Below, piece by piece: positions 1-8,776 of a stretch of DNA of 45,366 nt (the first letter of the stretch is position 1; each line of letters begins with the position of its first letter). The position numbers and the translations under genes were made by a program. The notes beneath the pieces are model-generated. The model was not told where the DNA came from. It worked only from the letters and a program-made list of their open reading frames with translations, and did no database searches. This stretch comes from Cupriavidus basilensis OR16 (lineage in GTDB: Bacteria > Pseudomonadota > Gammaproteobacteria > Burkholderiales > Burkholderiaceae): the NCBI RefSeq assembly GCF_000243095.1, contig NZ_AHJE01000026.1, positions 1 to 45,366 of the forward strand, in the 5' to 3' direction.

Positions 1-537
1 CGCGAGCAAGGCGCATTCGAGGCGATGACCGACGAGCTGGAAAACGCGCGCTTCATCACCATTGCCCGCCTCAACGGCCCGGTCTATGGCGGCGCCACGG
101 ACCTGGCGCTGTCGTGCGACTTCCGCATCGGCGTGGATTCGGCTCGCATGTTCATGCCCGCGGCCCGGCTCGGCCTGCACTACTACGGCCACGGCATCCG
201 GCGCTGGGTATCGCGGCTGGGCCTGGGGCCGGCCAAGCGCCTGTTCCTGACGGGTGCCACCATCGAGGCTGCCGAGATGGTGCGGATCGGCTATCTGGAC
301 GAGGCCGTGCCTGCAGATGCGCTCGATGCGCGCGTCGAGGCGTTGGTCGACGCGCTCGGGAAACAGGCGCCACGGGTAGTGGAGAGCATGAAGCAAGTGC
401 TCAATTGCACCGCGCGCGATGAGTACGACCACGCCCAGGCGGACAACCTGCACCGGGCCAGCCTGAACTCCCGCGATATCAAGGAAGCGCTGGCGGCGTT
501 CGCCGAGAAGCGTGCGCCAGTGTTCACCGGGGAATGA
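1..537 (+). CDS. Enoyl-CoA hydratase/isomerase family protein (5' end outside window)
   Basis: The open frame runs in from base 1 (REQGAFEAM...), so the start lies before the window. The visible part has the crotonase oxyanion-hole signature (NGPVYGGATDLALSCDFRIG) and the usual helical C-terminus (GLGPAKRLFLTGATIEA...). Crotonase-fold enzymes hydrate or isomerise acyl-CoA thioesters in the cytosol. The region where the second catalytic Glu normally sits reads MPAARLGLHYYGHG, so the exact reaction cannot be given. The stop codon overlaps the start of the next gene by 4 nt, so the two are translationally coupled and probably act on the same CoA-linked catabolic pathway. Family assignment is firm; the substrate is unknown. 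Confidence 0.85.
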   Translation, partial: REQGAFEAMTDELENARFITIARLNGPVYGGATDLALSCDFRIGVDSARMFMPAARLGLHYYGHGIRRWVSRLGLGPAKRLFLTGATIEAAEMVRIGYLDEAVPADALDARVEALVDALGKQAPRVVESMKQVLNCTARDEYDHAQADNLHRASLNSRDIKEALAAFAEKRAPVFTGE

Positions 538-1784
538 ACATGACGGCCTTCACCGCTTCGCACGACATGCCCGCCAGCCACCTGCCGCTGGCTGGCGTTC
601 GCGTGCTCGAGCTGTCCCAGATCATGGCCGGCCCCACCTGCGGGCTGATGCTCGCCGACCTTGGCGCGGACGTGATCAAGATCGAGAAGTTTCCCGCCGG
701 CGATGATGCGCGAGGCTATCGCCGTCCGGGCGACAGCGACCTCGCACCGTCCTTCCTGATGCTCAACCGCGGCAAGCGCTCGCTCGCGCTGGATGTCCGC
801 ACCGTGGCGGGCAAGGACGTGCTCAAGCGCCTGGTCGCGCAATCCGACGTGCTGACCGAGAACTTCCGGCTCGGCACCATGGAGCGGCTGGGGCTTGGCT
901 ACGAAGCACTCGCGCAGCATAATCCCGCGCTGATCTACTGCTCGATCACCGGCTACGGCCGCAAGGGGCCGCTGGCCGACAAGGGCGGCTTCGACCTGAT
1001 CCTGCAGGCCTTTGCCGGCCTTGTCAGCGTCACCGGCGAGCCGGGCCGCACGCCAGTGAAGCCGGGCAATTCGGTCGCCGATATCAATGCCGGCATCCTG
1101 GCCGCGTTCGGCATCCTGGCCGCCTATATCCACCGGCTCAAGACCGGCGAAGGCCAGCGCGTGGATACCTCGTTGCTGCAGGCTGCCGTGCAGCAGACCT
1201 ACTGGTTCGCGGCGGCCTATTTTGCCAACGGCGTGGTCGCCAGGCCGGCCGGCACCGCGCATCCGCTGATTGCCCCGTACCAGACCTTCGAATGCGCGGA
1301 CGGCGCGATCGCCATTGGTGGCGCCAACCAGAGCAACTGGGAGCGGATCGCCCAGTTGCTGGGCCATCCGGAATGGATCGACGATGCGCGCTTCATGACC
1401 GGCGCCAATCGTCTTGCGCATCGCGAAGTCCTTGCCGGGCTGATCACGTCGGAGCTCAAGCGCAGCGGCGTTGCGCAGTGGGTGCGGCTCTTCCACGAGG
1501 CCGGCGTGCCGGCGGGGCCGGTCAACGATATCGGGCAGGCGCTGGAGCATGAACAGACCCGCAGCGCCGGCATGGTCATTGACGTCCAGCACCCGGACGG
1601 CGGCGTGACGAGGGGCCTCGGCCTGCCGGTGACGCTGAGCGGGCGCAGCGAGCCGGCATCACGGGCAGCGCCACGGCTAGGCGAGCATTCGGGCGAGGTA
1701 TTGCGCGAGTTTGGATTCGCCACCGGAGAAATCGAGGACCTGACGGCAAACCAGGTCATCTTCACGCCCGCACGGCGCGCCTGA
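534..1784 (+). CDS. CaiB/BaiF (class III) CoA-transferase
   Basis: This 416-aa protein has the full length of a class III CoA-transferase. It starts its domain with LAGVRVLELSQIMAGPTCG, continues with LADLGADVIKIEKF and the NRGKRSLALD strand, then has GGFDLILQAFAGL and VADINAG (Asp183 is a candidate for the conserved nucleophile). Members transfer CoA between carboxylic acids in the cytosol by a ping-pong mechanism through an enzyme aspartyl-CoA. The ATG overlaps the stop of the upstream enoyl-CoA hydratase, so they form one operon, probably activating and then processing an organic acid. The substrate cannot be read from sequence. An alternative start is ATG 540, two codons downstream. Confidence 0.9.
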   Translation: MNMTAFTASHDMPASHLPLAGVRVLELSQIMAGPTCGLMLADLGADVIKIEKFPAGDDARGYRRPGDSDLAPSFLMLNRGKRSLALDVRTVAGKDVLKRLVAQSDVLTENFRLGTMERLGLGYEALAQHNPALIYCSITGYGRKGPLADKGGFDLILQAFAGLVSVTGEPGRTPVKPGNSVADINAGILAAFGILAAYIHRLKTGEGQRVDTSLLQAAVQQTYWFAAAYFANGVVARPAGTAHPLIAPYQTFECADGAIAIGGANQSNWERIAQLLGHPEWIDDARFMTGANRLAHREVLAGLITSELKRSGVAQWVRLFHEAGVPAGPVNDIGQALEHEQTRSAGMVIDVQHPDGGVTRGLGLPVTLSGRSEPASRAAPRLGEHSGEVLREFGFATGEIEDLTANQVIFTPARRA

Positions 1785-1923
1785 CACACGGCTGAATCGA
1801 GAGCCTCAAGGGCCGCCAAGTACGTGCGTTAGCGCGCGTACTGCGGACTCGACCTTGTAGCACAATGCCAGCTGGATCCAGCCCGGGCCTCAGCGCCTAA
1901 ATCATCACTTCCATGAAGTCGCG

Positions 1924-2722
1924 ATGAACAGGGTCACAGGCCACCTGGCCGTCCTCCTGGCAATGAGCCTCTTTGCCATCCGTGGTGCGGAGGCGTCTGA
2001 CATCGTGTGCAAAACAACATACCGCACGCGCCCGGCCCGAGCGGACAACCGCCCGCACGCGGCGCGGCTCATCTGCGACTACACCCTGCTCTCGCTGAAC
2101 TACGAGCGTATCTACGCCGATCAGCAACGGCAGCTGCGTAGCGGCGCGATCCGCCAGGCGTAGCGGCGCGATCCGCCAGGCGGATATCCTGGCCTGGCGC
2201 AGGAAACGGGACGCTTGCGACTCCGTGCGCTGCCTCGACGGCGTGTTCGCGCAATGGCAGCAGCATGAAGCGCGACGCCCGCCAGCCCGGGACGCCAATC
2301 GCGCCAGCAAGCATCCCGAGCTTCCGGAGAAGCTGGCGGCGCGCGACAGCCCACGACGCGGCGAAGCGGCAAGGCCGATGCCGCCGAAACAGAATCCGCA
2401 GGCGCCAATGCAGCCTGTCGCCCCGCAACGCGATGCGCAACCGGCCATGCTCGCCACCGCCACGGCGCCCGACACCGCGTTGCGCGCCGCGCCGGCGCCT
2501 CTCGCTGACAAGAGCGCTTCCGGCCCCGGGAGCGCCTTTGGCAACCTGGCCTGGTTTGGCGCGTTCGCCGTGAGCCTGGCCTACGTGCTGAAGCGCGCAC
2601 GGGACGGGCGCCTGCGCAAGCTGTACGCGCTGTGCCGGACCGCGCCGGTGCCCATGCTGGTGTTGTACGGCTTGATAGCCGTCAATGTCCTGCTTCTGCT
2701 CGTGGCGCTGGTGGCGGGTTAG
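1924..2722 (+). pseudogene. LprI-like membrane protein, frameshifted by a 22-bp tandem duplication
   Basis: Two fragments in different frames belong to one gene. The first (1924-2163) has a signal peptide (MNRVTGHLAVLLAMSLFAIRG) and ends at a TAG created inside a duplicated 22-bp unit. The second fragment continues in the +1 frame. Removing one copy gives an uninterrupted 258-aa protein in which RSGAIRQADILAWRR joins to KRDACDSVRCLDGVF. That is the Cys-containing pattern of LprI/DUF1311-type lysozyme-inhibitor-like domains: a Cys near ARLICDYTLLS, then CDSVRCL. A low-complexity Pro/Ala linker and two C-terminal membrane spans (around AWFGAFAVSLAYVL and MLVLYGLIAVNVLLLLVALV) follow. The function is inferred from the domain only. 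As read, the gene is inactive unless the duplication is an artefact. Confidence 0.7.
2139..2182. repeat. Exact 22-bp tandem duplication
   Basis: Bases 2139-2160 and 2161-2182 are identical. The unit length is not a multiple of three, so the second copy shifts the frame of the LprI-like gene and brings in a TAG. Deleting either copy restores the reading frame. Confidence 0.95.
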
Positions 2723-2740
2723 CCTGCGGGTTGCGCTGCC

Positions 2741-2762
2741 CCGGATCGCCGCCGGATCGCCG
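2741..2762. repeat. 11-bp tandem duplication (intergenic)
   Basis: CCGGATCGCCG occurs twice head to tail just after the LprI-like gene and is followed by CCGGCG. It affects no gene. It is listed because exact short duplications recur in this window. Confidence 0.8.
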
Positions 2763-2928
2763 CCGGCGAATGGGCGCCTGCCATGTATAACCATCCTCTT
2801 ATGCAACGATAATTATTTGACCGCAAACGGTTATCCGGCAACCTTATACTTCCAGGCACCAACTTCTTTCGGCTTGCGTGGCGCATCGATGTGCTTCGCC
2901 ACCCCGCCCGATCCGCCACGGAGTCTCC

Positions 2929-4758
2929 ATGTTCACCACCCGCCCGGAAATCGTCGGTACCTTCGGCGTGGCCTCGTCCACCCACTGGCTGGCCTCGCAA
3001 ACCGCCATGAGCGTGCTGGAGCGCGGCGGCAATGCGTTCGACGCGGCGGTTGCCGGCGGCTTTGTGCTGCAGGTGGTGGAGCCGCACCTGAACGGGCCGG
3101 GCGGCGAGGTGCCCATCTTGCTGTGGAGCGAGCGCGAACGCGCGGTGCGCTCCGTCTGCGGGCAAGGCCCCGCGCCCGCGCTGGCCGACCCGGCCGCGAT
3201 GCGCGCCATGGGGCTGGACCTGGTGCCCGGCATCGGCCTGCTGCCCGCCACGGTGCCCGGCGCATTCGGCGCGTGGCTGACCATGCTGCGCGACTACGGC
3301 ACCTGGACGCTGGCCGATGTGCTGGCCCCCGCCATCGGCTATGCGCGCGACGGCTTCCCGCTGGTGCCGCGTATCTCGCAAGCCATCCTGGCGGTGCGCG
3401 AACTGTTCCAGAACGAATGGCACAGCTCGGCCGATGTCTGGCTGCCCGATGGCCGCGTGCCGCGCCCTGGCAGCCTGCACACGGTGCCTGGCGTGGCACG
3501 CACCTATACACGCATTGTCGAGGCGGCCGAAGCCGCCGGCGGCACGCGCGAGCGGCAAATCGACGCCGCGCTGGATTGCTGGTACCGCGGCTTCGTCGCC
3601 AAAGCAATCGATCGCTTCTGCCGCACCCAGGCGGTGCGCGACACCACGGGCGAGCGCCACAAAGGCCTGCTGCGCTTCGAGGACATGGCGCAATGGGCGC
3701 CCACCGTGGAAGCGCCCGCCACGCTGGATTTCGGCCGCTATACGGTGGCCAAGTGCGGCATCTGGAGCCAGGGCCCGGCATTCCTGCAGCAACTCGGCAT
3801 GCTGCGCCACGCGGATCTGGCCGCGCACGCGCCCACCTCGCCCGAGTTCGTGCACCGCATTGCGGAAAGCGCCAAGCTGGCCATGGCCGACCGCCTGGCT
3901 TGGTACGGCGACCCCGACTTTTGCGATGCGCCGCTGGCCGGCCTGCTCGATCCCGGCTACCTCGCCGCACGCGCGCGCCAGATCGGCGAACGCGCCTCGC
4001 CCGAGATCCAGCCCGGCACCGTCGATGGCCGCGCGCCCCGCCTGCCTGACCTCGGCGCGGCCGAGCGCACGCTGCGCCAAGCCGATGTGCGCTTCGGCGT
4101 GGGCGAACCCACCTTCGCGGCCATGCCGCCGGTGGCGCAATGGGCCGAACGCGAGATCTTCGTCGGCGACACCTGCCACATTGACGTGATCGACCGCGAC
4201 GGCAACATGGTCGCGGCCACGCCGTCGGGCGGCTGGCTGTCATCCAGCCCGGTGATTCCGGAGCTTGGCTTCGCGCTCAATACCCGCTTGCAGATGACCT
4301 GGCTGGAGCCAGGCCTGCCCAACACGCTGGCGCCGGGCAAGCGCCCGTGCACCACGTTGTCGCCCTCGCTGGCGCTGCGCGACGGCGAGCCCTATATGGT
4401 CTTTGGCACGCCCGGCGGCGACCAGCAGGATCAATGGTCCGTCGCCTTCTTCCTGCGCCATGCCGTGCACGGCATGAACCTGCAGGAAGCCATCGATGCG
4501 CCAGCCTGGCATATCGATCATTTCCCTGGCTCGTTCTGGCCGCGCTCGGTGGTGCTCAACCGGCTCAGCGTGGAGTCCCGGATGCCCGAGGACACCATCG
4601 CGGCGCTGCGCGCGCGCGGCTTTGAGGTCAAGGTGGGCGAGCCCTGGTCGGAAGGACGGATGTCCGCCTGCACGCGCGAGCGCGATGCGCAGGGGCGGCT
4701 GGTGCTGCGCGCCGGCGCCAATGCGCGGGGCATGCAGGGATATGCGGTGGGCCGCTGA
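2929..4758 (+). CDS. Gamma-glutamyltransferase family protein (Ntn-hydrolase)
   Basis: This 609-aa protein has GGT-family landmarks: the N-terminal helix with VLERGGNAFDAAVAG, then NGPGGEVPILLW, the autoprocessing/nucleophile region GDTCHIDVIDRDGNMVA (Thr before Cys-His, matching TTH in classical enzymes), and the C-terminal TPGGDQQDQW. No signal peptide is evident, unlike classical periplasmic GGT, so it may act in the cytosol on gamma-glutamyl-like or acylated amine substrates. The start ATG at 2929 gives the domain beginning MFTTRPEIVG; a longer in-frame start exists at 2878 but adds unrelated residues. Next comes a Bug-type receptor and a GAF protein, a context usual for uncharacterised GGT paralogues in Burkholderiales. 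Confidence 0.88.
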   Translation: MFTTRPEIVGTFGVASSTHWLASQTAMSVLERGGNAFDAAVAGGFVLQVVEPHLNGPGGEVPILLWSERERAVRSVCGQGPAPALADPAAMRAMGLDLVPGIGLLPATVPGAFGAWLTMLRDYGTWTLADVLAPAIGYARDGFPLVPRISQAILAVRELFQNEWHSSADVWLPDGRVPRPGSLHTVPGVARTYTRIVEAAEAAGGTRERQIDAALDCWYRGFVAKAIDRFCRTQAVRDTTGERHKGLLRFEDMAQWAPTVEAPATLDFGRYTVAKCGIWSQGPAFLQQLGMLRHADLAAHAPTSPEFVHRIAESAKLAMADRLAWYGDPDFCDAPLAGLLDPGYLAARARQIGERASPEIQPGTVDGRAPRLPDLGAAERTLRQADVRFGVGEPTFAAMPPVAQWAEREIFVGDTCHIDVIDRDGNMVAATPSGGWLSSSPVIPELGFALNTRLQMTWLEPGLPNTLAPGKRPCTTLSPSLALRDGEPYMVFGTPGGDQQDQWSVAFFLRHAVHGMNLQEAIDAPAWHIDHFPGSFWPRSVVLNRLSVESRMPEDTIAALRARGFEVKVGEPWSEGRMSACTRERDAQGRLVLRAGANARGMQGYAVGR

Positions 4759-4850
4759 GGGCTCGCGGGCCAGCTGGCCTGTTGACGCGCCGGATCGAAT
4801 CAAAGCGCATCGCACGGGGCGGTTCGCATAGCAATCGGAGAAGGAAAGAG

Positions 4851-5831
4851 ATGAAAGCCGTTTTGAAGCGCTGCTTGCTGGGCCTTGCCACGTTCTCGCT
4901 GGTTGCCGCCGCCTCGGGCGCCGGCGCCGCCGATCCCTTCCCGCAAAAGCCGATCACGCTGATCGTGCCGTGGGCCGCCGGCGGCTCCACCGACATCCTG
5001 GCCCGCGTGCTGTCCGAGCACCTGACCCGCTCGCTCGGCCAGCCGGTGATCGTCGACAACAAGCCCGGCGCATCCGGCAATATCGGCTCCGCCATGGTGG
5101 CGCGCGCCCGGCCCGACGGCTACACCCTGCTGGTCGGCTCCATGAGCACGCACGCGATGAACCCGGCGCTGATGCCCAACATGCCCTTCCGCGGCGTGGA
5201 AGACTTCACCCCGCTGGGCTTGCTGGCCTATGTGACCAACACCATGGTGGTCAACCCCTCGGTGCCCGCGCACAACGTCAAGGAGCTGATCGCCTACGCA
5301 CGCGCCAACCCCGGCAAGCTGGCCTATGCCAGCGCCGGCCCCGGTTCCACCAACCACCTGAGCGCCGTGCTGTTCGAGAAGATGGCCGGCGTGCAGATGC
5401 TGCACGTGCCCTATAAAGGTGGCGCGCCCGCCGTGGTCGACACGGTCGCCGGGCAGACGCAGTTGCTGTTCTCCGCCGGCACGCAGACCCTGCCGCACGT
5501 CAGAGCCAACAAGCTGCGCCTGCTTGCGGTGACCGAAGCCAAGCGTTCGCCGCTGCTGCCCAACGTGCCTACCGTGGCCGAGACCGTACCCGGCTACGAG
5601 CTGTCCGTGTGGTACGGCGCCTTCGGCCCGGTCGGCATGCCGCCGGCGCTGGTGACGCGCCTGAACCTGGAAATCAACCGCATCATGTCGCTGCCGGACG
5701 TGAAGGAAAAGATGAACGCCATCGGCGTGGAAACCGCGACCTCCACGCCCCAGCAGTTCGCCGCTATCCTGCACCGCGACGCGGACCGCTATGGCAAGCT
5801 GATTCGGGACCTGGGCATCAAGGGGGAGTGA
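4851..5831 (+). CDS. Bug/TctC-type tripartite tricarboxylate transporter receptor
   Basis: This 326-aa protein carries a typical signal peptide (MKAVLKRCLLGLATFSLVAA, cleavage near AGAA-DP). The mature protein starts FPQKPITLIVPWAAGGSTD, the signature of the Bug periplasmic receptor family (TctC, Pfam TctC). Later motifs agree: KPGASGNIGS, HVPYKGGAPAV and PNVPTVAE. These proteins bind carboxylates, amino-acid derivatives or similar ligands in the periplasm, often without an adjacent transporter. No TctA or TctB gene is visible here. The start is set by the Shine-Dalgarno sequence AAGGAAAGAG directly before ATG 4851. It probably delivers the substrate handled by the preceding GGT-like enzyme; the ligand is unknown. 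Confidence 0.93.
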   Translation: MKAVLKRCLLGLATFSLVAAASGAGAADPFPQKPITLIVPWAAGGSTDILARVLSEHLTRSLGQPVIVDNKPGASGNIGSAMVARARPDGYTLLVGSMSTHAMNPALMPNMPFRGVEDFTPLGLLAYVTNTMVVNPSVPAHNVKELIAYARANPGKLAYASAGPGSTNHLSAVLFEKMAGVQMLHVPYKGGAPAVVDTVAGQTQLLFSAGTQTLPHVRANKLRLLAVTEAKRSPLLPNVPTVAETVPGYELSVWYGAFGPVGMPPALVTRLNLEINRIMSLPDVKEKMNAIGVETATSTPQQFAAILHRDADRYGKLIRDLGIKGE

Positions 5832-5835
5832 AGCC

Positions 5836-6378
5836 ATGACCGACATCGTGAATGATGCCGTGCCCGGCGCCGTGAGCTTGCCCGTGCCGCTGCTGGCTTC
5901 GCTATGCGACACGCTGGCGCGCGCAGGCAGGCCCACCATCGCCTTCGATGCGATCGGCAGCGCCACCGCCGCGCTGCTAGGCCCGGGGCTGCTCACCATC
6001 AACGCCTACCGGCGTGCCAGCTCGGAAGTGGTGCGGCTATGGTCCTCGAACACCGCCGCCTACCCGTTGGGCGGCCGCAAGTTCAAGGCCGACACGCCGT
6101 GGACACGCTGGGTGCTGCATCAGGGCGAGGTCTTCGTGGGCGAGGGGGACGCTGCGCTTGAAGCCGTGTTCGACGATATTTCGACGATACGCGGGCTTGC
6201 GCTCTCGGCGGTGGTGAATGTACCGGTCTGCGAGGGCGGACGATGCGTGGGCACCTTCAACTTTCTTGCGGCACGTAGCGCGTGGGCGCAGAGCGAGGTT
6301 GCCGTGTTGCGGCTGCTCGCGCAGATGGTGGTGCCGGCGGTGATGGCGGCGAGCCGGGTGGTGGCGGGGGACCGCTGA
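5836..6378 (+). CDS. GAF-domain protein
   Basis: The 180-aa protein is essentially one GAF domain (about residues 15-175): a LCDTLARAGRPTIAFDAI helix, the strand LLTINAYRRASSEVVRLW, then DTPWTRWVLHQGEVFVG and the C-terminal VGTFNFLAARSAWAQSEV. There is no kinase, DNA-binding or catalytic module. It begins 4 nt after the Bug receptor and is cotranscribed with it. GAF domains bind small ligands; this one probably senses or modifies the same substrate, but nothing in the sequence says which. Its 3' end faces the Sco gene on the other strand. Confidence 0.8.
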   Translation: MTDIVNDAVPGAVSLPVPLLASLCDTLARAGRPTIAFDAIGSATAALLGPGLLTINAYRRASSEVVRLWSSNTAAYPLGGRKFKADTPWTRWVLHQGEVFVGEGDAALEAVFDDISTIRGLALSAVVNVPVCEGGRCVGTFNFLAARSAWAQSEVAVLRLLAQMVVPAVMAASRVVAGDR

Positions 6379-6416
6379 GACCGGACCCCGGGCACCCGCC
6401 ATTGCGGCCAGGCGGC

Positions 6417-7046
6417 TCAGTTAGCTGTGACCAGCTTCTGGTACGCAAGGAACAGCTCGTCGGCGGTAGCAAAGCCATCGATCCGCAGCCAGGAGTCACC
6501 AGGCGCCGCCCGCAGGAAAACCACGGGACGGTGGTTCATCTTGTCCTCGTGATAGACGTTGAACGCGCGCTGCGTGGCGACGCTCGCGGCAACCGCGCCG
6601 GTGTAGTGCTGCCATTCGGGACCCGCACCGAACTTCGTCGCGTATTCCCGCAGGCGCGACGGCGTGTCCTGCTCCGGGTCGATCGAGATCGACACCATGT
6701 GCACCTTGTCCCGATTCGGGCCGAGCTCGCCCTGCAATTGCGAGAGCGTCTGACTGATCACCGGGCAAACGGATGTGCAAGTGGTATAGATGAACGTCAG
6801 GACCACCGGGCGGCCATCGTCCAGTTCATCCTTCAGGGAGACGGTACGGCCATCGTCCCGTACCAGCGTCACGGAAGGTAGCGAGTACGCTGCGGTCGAT
6901 GTGTGCGTGTCCCGCATCATGTGGTGATGCGCATGCGGGTCGGCGTCGTCGTGCGCCCTGGCAAGCGGCATCACCGCCGCGATCGTGCTCCCGGCCACCA
7001 GGGCCGATACCAGTGCCCTGCCCCATCGTTCTTTGAACGTTCTCAT
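6417..7046 (-). CDS. Sco1/SenC-family copper chaperone
   Basis: This 209-aa protein has an N-terminal hydrophobic signal or anchor (RALVSALVAGSTIAAVMPLA), a His-rich stretch (HDDADPHAHHHMM) and the Sco thioredoxin fold. The copper-binding CxxxC is in TFIYTTCTSVCPV, and a distal His in DKMNHRP is a candidate for the third ligand. Sco proteins deliver copper to oxidase centres in the periplasm. Start ATG 7046 is chosen because GAAGGAGG precedes it at ideal spacing. It is the last gene of the - strand operon that encodes the cupredoxin proteins, so its likely client is that multicopper oxidase rather than cytochrome oxidase. The His-rich N-terminus may also hold metal. Confidence 0.9.
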   Translation of the reverse strand: MRTFKERWGRALVSALVAGSTIAAVMPLARAHDDADPHAHHHMMRDTHTSTAAYSLPSVTLVRDDGRTVSLKDELDDGRPVVLTFIYTTCTSVCPVISQTLSQLQGELGPNRDKVHMVSISIDPEQDTPSRLREYATKFGAGPEWQHYTGAVAASVATQRAFNVYHEDKMNHRPVVFLRAAPGDSWLRIDGFATADELFLAYQKLVTAN

Positions 7047-7139
7047 GGAAACCTCCTTCAGCAATCATCGACACGCTGTCGCAAGCGAACCTGGACAATC
7101 CGTACTTCCCTCCGGGTGGGCCTTCATCTGGATGCTTGC

Positions 7140-8774
7140 CTACGGCACCGTCCACTCCCCGTCGGCAGCCAGCCGTGTGCGCTCAGGCTCGGCGAAGCGG
7201 ACGACGTAACCCCCTTTTGAGGCGAAGCGCTGACCTGGCCCGAGCGTCAGGCGTGGATAGTAGCCAGTGATGATCCGGCGCTCGATCATGTCGTCGAGGC
7301 GCTCCACCAGATAGTCGCGCGCAAAGGCATCGACCATGTGGCTCAGCGTCTCCGCCAGCAGGCCACAGGCAAGGAAGGTATCCGCCTGCGTCTGCTCGGC
7401 GACGACCGGAATATGCCGGATCGCAAACCAGCCCAGCGCATAGTCGACGCGCACGCGCCGGCGCTCCGGCAGGTCGACGGGATAGGCGAGACGAGTCACG
7501 CCGCGCCAGCCCGCAGGCAACGGCGTGCGCTCGAGGCCGCCCATCAGGCCTGACATGAACACGTCGGCGCGCGGCGGCGGCACGCCGCCAAGCGCGGCGA
7601 TGTCGCCCGGGCGCAGCCACAGCATGAGTGCGTCCGCGCCCGATGCGCCGCGCAGCGCTTGAGCCATGCTCTCGCCGTTGGCGAGAACGTGGCTGGATAC
7701 CGCGATACCGTGCCCCTTCAGCTTGATGGCGAGCGCCTTGGCCGCCGGTTCCCCGCTGTCGCCGGCACGATAGAACTGGTGCACTGACTTCGCCACCTTG
7801 CCACTGCCCGCATCCAGGATCTTCTTCGCGATCAGGTCCGCTTCCAGCAGCACGCCGCTGGAGAAATACAGGGAATAGAAATCGGTATTGCTGTTGACTG
7901 GCACCTCGATGTTCGGAAACAGGCATGGCACTGATTCCTGCTCGCAGAATGCGTGGACCGGCGCCCAGTTCCTGCCACCGAGCCCGGACACCACGGCAAG
8001 GACAGGCTCCGCCGCCAGATGCCGCTTGAGTTGATCCAGCCAGGTCGTCTCCGGGCCGGTCAGCTCCCAGACATGCAGTTGCCAGCGGCGATTGACCATG
8101 AACATCATCTTGCGCGATGTGCGTAGCGCGGGGGTCGGTCCGAGCGGAAAGGTGTTCTTGTCGGCGAAGTAGTGGTCCAGCACATCCAGCATGCCGCGGC
8201 GCTTCACGGGATCCGCATCGGGCGTGATGATGGTAGCGAAGTGGAGTACCGTGTCCGTGACCCCAGGCAGCTTGCGTTGGTCCATCCGCTTCAGGTATGC
8301 GATCAGTGCGGCCATGTCGGCATCGTTCAGCGCGAACTGCGGCATCAGGTAGCTTAGGGGCCTACCTTCCGAGTCGAGGCCTTCGCGGATGGCCCTGGCA
8401 ATGGTGTCATCGGTATACGGATCACGATCGGCCCGCATGCCCTCGACATAGGGCAGGTCGACGTCCTCGAGGCTCTTGGCGCGTGGGTGAAAGAGATACC
8501 GCCCGGTGATCGGCGGTACGGTGCCAAAGCCCTCTTTGGCACCGAGGCCGCTACGCCGATGGCAGTTGACGCAGGCCGCGGCGGCCCCCTGCATGCGCAT
8601 GCCGCCCTCGCGCACCGCATTGAGCGGCGCGCCCGAAGGCAGCTCGCCGCGCTGGAAAATCGCTTCGCCGGCATCCGTTGTCGAGGCGCCGCAGGCCTGG
8701 CCGCCAAACCCCATCAGTGCGGCGGCGGCGAAGCACGCTACGAGCGCCCGCAGGGCAGATGGTCCCCGGCTCAT
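7140..8774 (-). CDS. c-type cytochrome fused to a periplasmic-binding-protein domain
   Basis: The 544-aa exported protein has a signal peptide (LRALVACFAAAALMGFGG) and one haem-attachment site, CVNCH, at residues 68-72. A cytochrome-like helix region continues to FALNDADMAALIAYL. From about residue 170 it resembles type I periplasmic binding proteins of the branched-chain amino-acid class (VLHFATIITPDADPVKRRG at the start, then FYSLYFSSGVLLEADLIAKK). It starts 2 nt after the preceding gene's stop. The fusion would place a haem beside a ligand-sensing fold in the periplasm, so it may accept electrons from, or report on, the oxidase encoded upstream. That role is inference; the two domains are read directly. 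Confidence 0.8.
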   Translation of the reverse strand: MSRGPSALRALVACFAAAALMGFGGQACGASTTDAGEAIFQRGELPSGAPLNAVREGGMRMQGAAAACVNCHRRSGLGAKEGFGTVPPITGRYLFHPRAKSLEDVDLPYVEGMRADRDPYTDDTIARAIREGLDSEGRPLSYLMPQFALNDADMAALIAYLKRMDQRKLPGVTDTVLHFATIITPDADPVKRRGMLDVLDHYFADKNTFPLGPTPALRTSRKMMFMVNRRWQLHVWELTGPETTWLDQLKRHLAAEPVLAVVSGLGGRNWAPVHAFCEQESVPCLFPNIEVPVNSNTDFYSLYFSSGVLLEADLIAKKILDAGSGKVAKSVHQFYRAGDSGEPAAKALAIKLKGHGIAVSSHVLANGESMAQALRGASGADALMLWLRPGDIAALGGVPPPRADVFMSGLMGGLERTPLPAGWRGVTRLAYPVDLPERRRVRVDYALGWFAIRHIPVVAEQTQADTFLACGLLAETLSHMVDAFARDYLVERLDDMIERRIITGYYPRLTLGPGQRFASKGGYVVRFAEPERTRLAADGEWTVP

Positions 8775-8776
8775 CG

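Noticed and set aside
2719..4179. 486-codon - strand frame opposite the gamma-glutamyltransferase
   Set aside because: It has the low-complexity Arg/Gly/His composition of a shadow frame; the + strand gene has clear family motifs.
6417..7046. Sco protein as a cytochrome c oxidase assembly factor
   Set aside because: No cytochrome oxidase gene is nearby and it lies at the end of the cupredoxin operon, so an oxidase client there is simpler; not excluded.
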